Of a stretch of 14,778 bases of DNA, positions 12,780 through 14,778 are shown piece after piece. Made by a program: the position numbers and the translations under genes. How positions within the stretch are numbered: position 1 is the stretch's first letter; each line of letters opens with the position of its first letter. This DNA is from an uncultured Clostridia bacterium (GTDB taxonomy: Bacteria; Bacillota_A; Clostridia; Oscillospirales; Acutalibacteraceae): NCBI GenBank assembly GCA_944380625.1, contig CALWIE010000073.1:1-14778 (forward strand), written 5' to 3'. The notes beneath the pieces are model-generated. The model saw only the letters and a list, made by a program, of their open reading frames with translations. It had not been told where the DNA came from and did not search any database.

Positions 12780-14778
12780 ATGGACCAGCTGGCATGGATC
12801 CTTGCCCGGGAGTTTGAGGTAAAGCCCGAGCACGCCGCCGCGGTGGTGGAGCTGTTGGACGGGGGCAACACAGTGCCTTTCATCGCCCGCTACCGCAAGG
12901 AGCGCCACGGGGGCATGGACGACCAGACCATCCGGGAGCTGGCGGACCGTCTGGCCTACCTGCGGGGGCTGGAGGCCCGCCGGCAGGAGGTCCGGGCGGC
13001 GGTGGAGGAACAGGGCAAGCTCACCAAAGAGCTGGAGGCAGCCCTCTCCCGGGCGGCTACCCTGGCGGAGGTAGAGGACCTGTACCGGCCCTACCGTCCC
13101 AAGCGGCGCACCCGGGCGGGAATCGCCCGGGAAAAGGGCCTAGAACCTTTGGCAGAGCTCCTAAAGGCCGGCAGGGACTCCCAGGGACGCTGGCTGCGCC
13201 CCGCCCCGGAGGAGCTGGCCCAATCCCACATCGGGCAGGCGGAATCCCCCCAAGAGGCCCTGCAAGGGGCCTGCGACATCCTGGCCGAGGGCTTTTCCGA
13301 CGACGCCGCCATCCGGGGACGCCTGCGGGCCATGGTCCAGAAAAACGGCGCCCTCCGGTCCCTGGCCGCCAAGGAGGAAGATTCTGTCTACCGCCTCTAC
13401 TACGACTTTGAAGAGCCCCTCCGGCGGCTGCAAAGCCACCGGGTGCTGGCTGTCAACCGGGGGGAGAAGGAGGGCTATCTGAAGGTCTCGGTGCTGCCCG
13501 GCCCGGAGAGCCCCTTGCCCCGGATGCTTCAGGATGTACCGGGGCGCCACCCCTACCGGGCCCTCCTGGAGCAGGTGGCGGAGGACGCCTGGTCCCGGTT
13601 GCTGTTCCCCTCTCTGGAGCGGGAGGTGCGAAGCGCCCTGACGGAGATGGCGGACGAGCGGGCCATCCACACTTTCGCCCTGAACCTGCGCCCCCTTTTG
13701 ATGCAGCCCCCGGTGAAGAACCAAGTCACCCTGGGATTCGACCCGGCCTACCGCACCGGCTGCAAGCTGGCGGTGGTAGACGGCACCGGCAAGGTGCTGG
13801 AGACCGGGGTAATCTATCCCACCAAGCCCCACAGCCGGGTGGAGGAGGCCAAAAGGGTGCTGCGGAGGCTGTGCGACGCCCATGGGGTGACCTGCATCGC
13901 CATCGGCAACGGCACCGCCAGCCGGGAGTCGGAGCTCTTCGTGGCGGAGTTTCGCAAAGAATACCCCAGGCCCCTCTCTTACATGGTGGTCAGCGAGGCG
14001 GGGGCCTCGGTGTACTCGGCCTCCCAGCTGGGGGCGGAGGAGTTCCCCCAGTTCGATGTGTCCCTGCGCTCCGCGGTGAGCATCGCCCGGCGCCTGCAAG
14101 ACCCCTTGGCGGAGCTGGTGAAGATCGACCCCAAGGCCATCGGCGTGGGGCAGTACCAGCACGATATGCCCCAGGCCCGGCTCTCCCAGGCTTTGGACGG
14201 GGTGGTGGAGGACTGTGTCAACGCCGTTGGGGTGGATTTGAACACCGCTTCGCCCTCCCTTTTGGGCCGCGTGGCGGGCATCACCTCCGCCGTCGCCAAA
14301 AATGTGGCCGCCTACCGGGAGGAGCACGGCCGCTTCCACAGCCGGAAAGAGCTCTTAAAGGTGCCGAAGCTGGGCCCCAAGGCCTTCGAGCAGTGCGCCG
14401 GGTTTTTGCGGGTGATGGAGAGCCCCAACGTGTTGGACCACACCGCCGTCAACCCGGAGTCCTACCCGGCGGCGGAAAAGCTCCTCTCCCTGTGCGGCTA
14501 CTCCCTGGAAGAGGTGGGCCGGTTGGGCGGCCTCTCCCAGCGCCTGGGGGAGATTGGCGAGGAGCAGGCGGCCAAGGCATGCGGGGTGGGCGTGCCCACC
14601 CTGCGGGACATTGCACAGGAGCTGCAAAAGCCCGGCCGGGACCCCCGGGATCAGCTGCCCCCACCCCTGCTGCGCACCGATGTGATGGACCTCTCGGACC
14701 TAAAGCCGGGAATGCGGCTCTCCGGCACGGTGCGCAATGTGGTGGACTTTGGGGCCTTTGTGGACATCGGCGTCCACC
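12780..14778 (+). CDS. tex: Tex-like S1 RNA-binding protein (3' end outside window)
   Basis: A nucleic-acid-binding protein of the Tex/YhgF family, thought to act in transcription or RNA handling and in stress tolerance. The 666 visible residues are open to the edge; family members have about 710-780, so only a short end is missing. In order: an N-terminal helical region (about 1-310; FIARYRKERHGGMDD near 34-48 and EDLYRPYRPKRRTRA typical), an RNase H-like YqgF domain from GFDPAYRTGCK (319-329) with AIGNGTASRE, then VVSEAGASVYSAS and the signature KIDPKAIGVGQYQHD, helix-hairpin-helix repeats (about 488-555), and an S1 domain from residue 644 (GMRLSGTVRNVVDFGAFVD), cut by the window end. ATG 12780 starts one base after the nat stop, with GGGGGAG 9 nt upstream inside nat. 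Operon pairing with nat is probably positional, not functional. Confidence 0.95.
   Translation, partial: MDQLAWILAREFEVKPEHAAAVVELLDGGNTVPFIARYRKERHGGMDDQTIRELADRLAYLRGLEARRQEVRAAVEEQGKLTKELEAALSRAATLAEVEDLYRPYRPKRRTRAGIAREKGLEPLAELLKAGRDSQGRWLRPAPEELAQSHIGQAESPQEALQGACDILAEGFSDDAAIRGRLRAMVQKNGALRSLAAKEEDSVYRLYYDFEEPLRRLQSHRVLAVNRGEKEGYLKVSVLPGPESPLPRMLQDVPGRHPYRALLEQVAEDAWSRLLFPSLEREVRSALTEMADERAIHTFALNLRPLLMQPPVKNQVTLGFDPAYRTGCKLAVVDGTGKVLETGVIYPTKPHSRVEEAKRVLRRLCDAHGVTCIAIGNGTASRESELFVAEFRKEYPRPLSYMVVSEAGASVYSASQLGAEEFPQFDVSLRSAVSIARRLQDPLAELVKIDPKAIGVGQYQHDMPQARLSQALDGVVEDCVNAVGVDLNTASPSLLGRVAGITSAVAKNVAAYREEHGRFHSRKELLKVPKLGPKAFEQCAGFLRVMESPNVLDHTAVNPESYPAAEKLLSLCGYSLEEVGRLGGLSQRLGEIGEEQAAKACGVGVPTLRDIAQELQKPGRDPRDQLPPPLLRTDVMDLSDLKPGMRLSGTVRNVVDFGAFVDIGVH

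Noticed and set aside
13161..14339. 392-codon minus-strand open frame opposite tex
   Set aside because: The plus-strand frame encodes the conserved YqgF domain and signature motifs of Tex without interruption; the opposite frame has no recognisable domain.

Overview
The window reads as a GC-rich chromosomal segment of a Gram-positive anaerobe, most likely of the class Clostridia (Oscillospirales-like). This is an inference from three things: the gene order hprK - PHP phosphatase - murB - rapZ - whiA - dnaE - pfkA; the Gram-positive versions of HprK and WhiA; and strong Shine-Dalgarno sites with sigma-A-like promoters. There are no insertion sequences, phage genes, CRISPR arrays or clear signs of recent transfer. 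It is mostly a well-conserved housekeeping region.

Layout. Positions 1-56 hold the last codons of an unidentified plus-strand gene, followed by a strong hairpin terminator. Positions 229-1362 are transcribed from the minus strand: an initiator tRNA-fMet gene with its own consensus promoter and terminator, then uppP (undecaprenyl-diphosphatase), which has its own terminator. A 231-bp intergenic stretch (1363-1593) holds the divergent tRNA and hprK promoters and several short inverted repeats. From 1594 to 10183 seven genes run on the plus strand with gaps of 0-46 nt and no terminator between them: hprK, a PHP-family phosphatase, murB, rapZ, whiA, an unrecognised membrane-anchored protein and dnaE. 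They look like one operon. pfkA follows with its own extended -10 promoter and a strong terminator. Then a minus-strand BlaI/MecI-type repressor gene faces away from a plus-strand pair, an arylamine N-acetyltransferase gene and tex. The AT-rich region between them carries one promoter for each direction. tex runs off the window end inside its S1 domain.

How the genes fit together. Several products tie carbon status to wall synthesis and growth. HprK reads glycolytic state through HPr, PfkA commits carbon to glycolysis, and RapZ is a nucleotide-binding protein linked elsewhere to amino-sugar control. MurB makes UDP-MurNAc, UppP recycles the lipid carrier, WhiA is a DNA-binding growth and division regulator, and DnaE replicates DNA. 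The main departure from the Bacillus order is that no yvcK/glmR gene lies between rapZ and whiA, and no crh or HPr gene is present here.

I found no convincing undescribed multi-gene system. The items most worth a second look are the membrane-anchored unknown inside the operon (6107-6670), the BlaI-like repressor placed divergently to nat-tex without a sensor partner, and the inverted repeats around the tRNA-fMet and hprK promoters.
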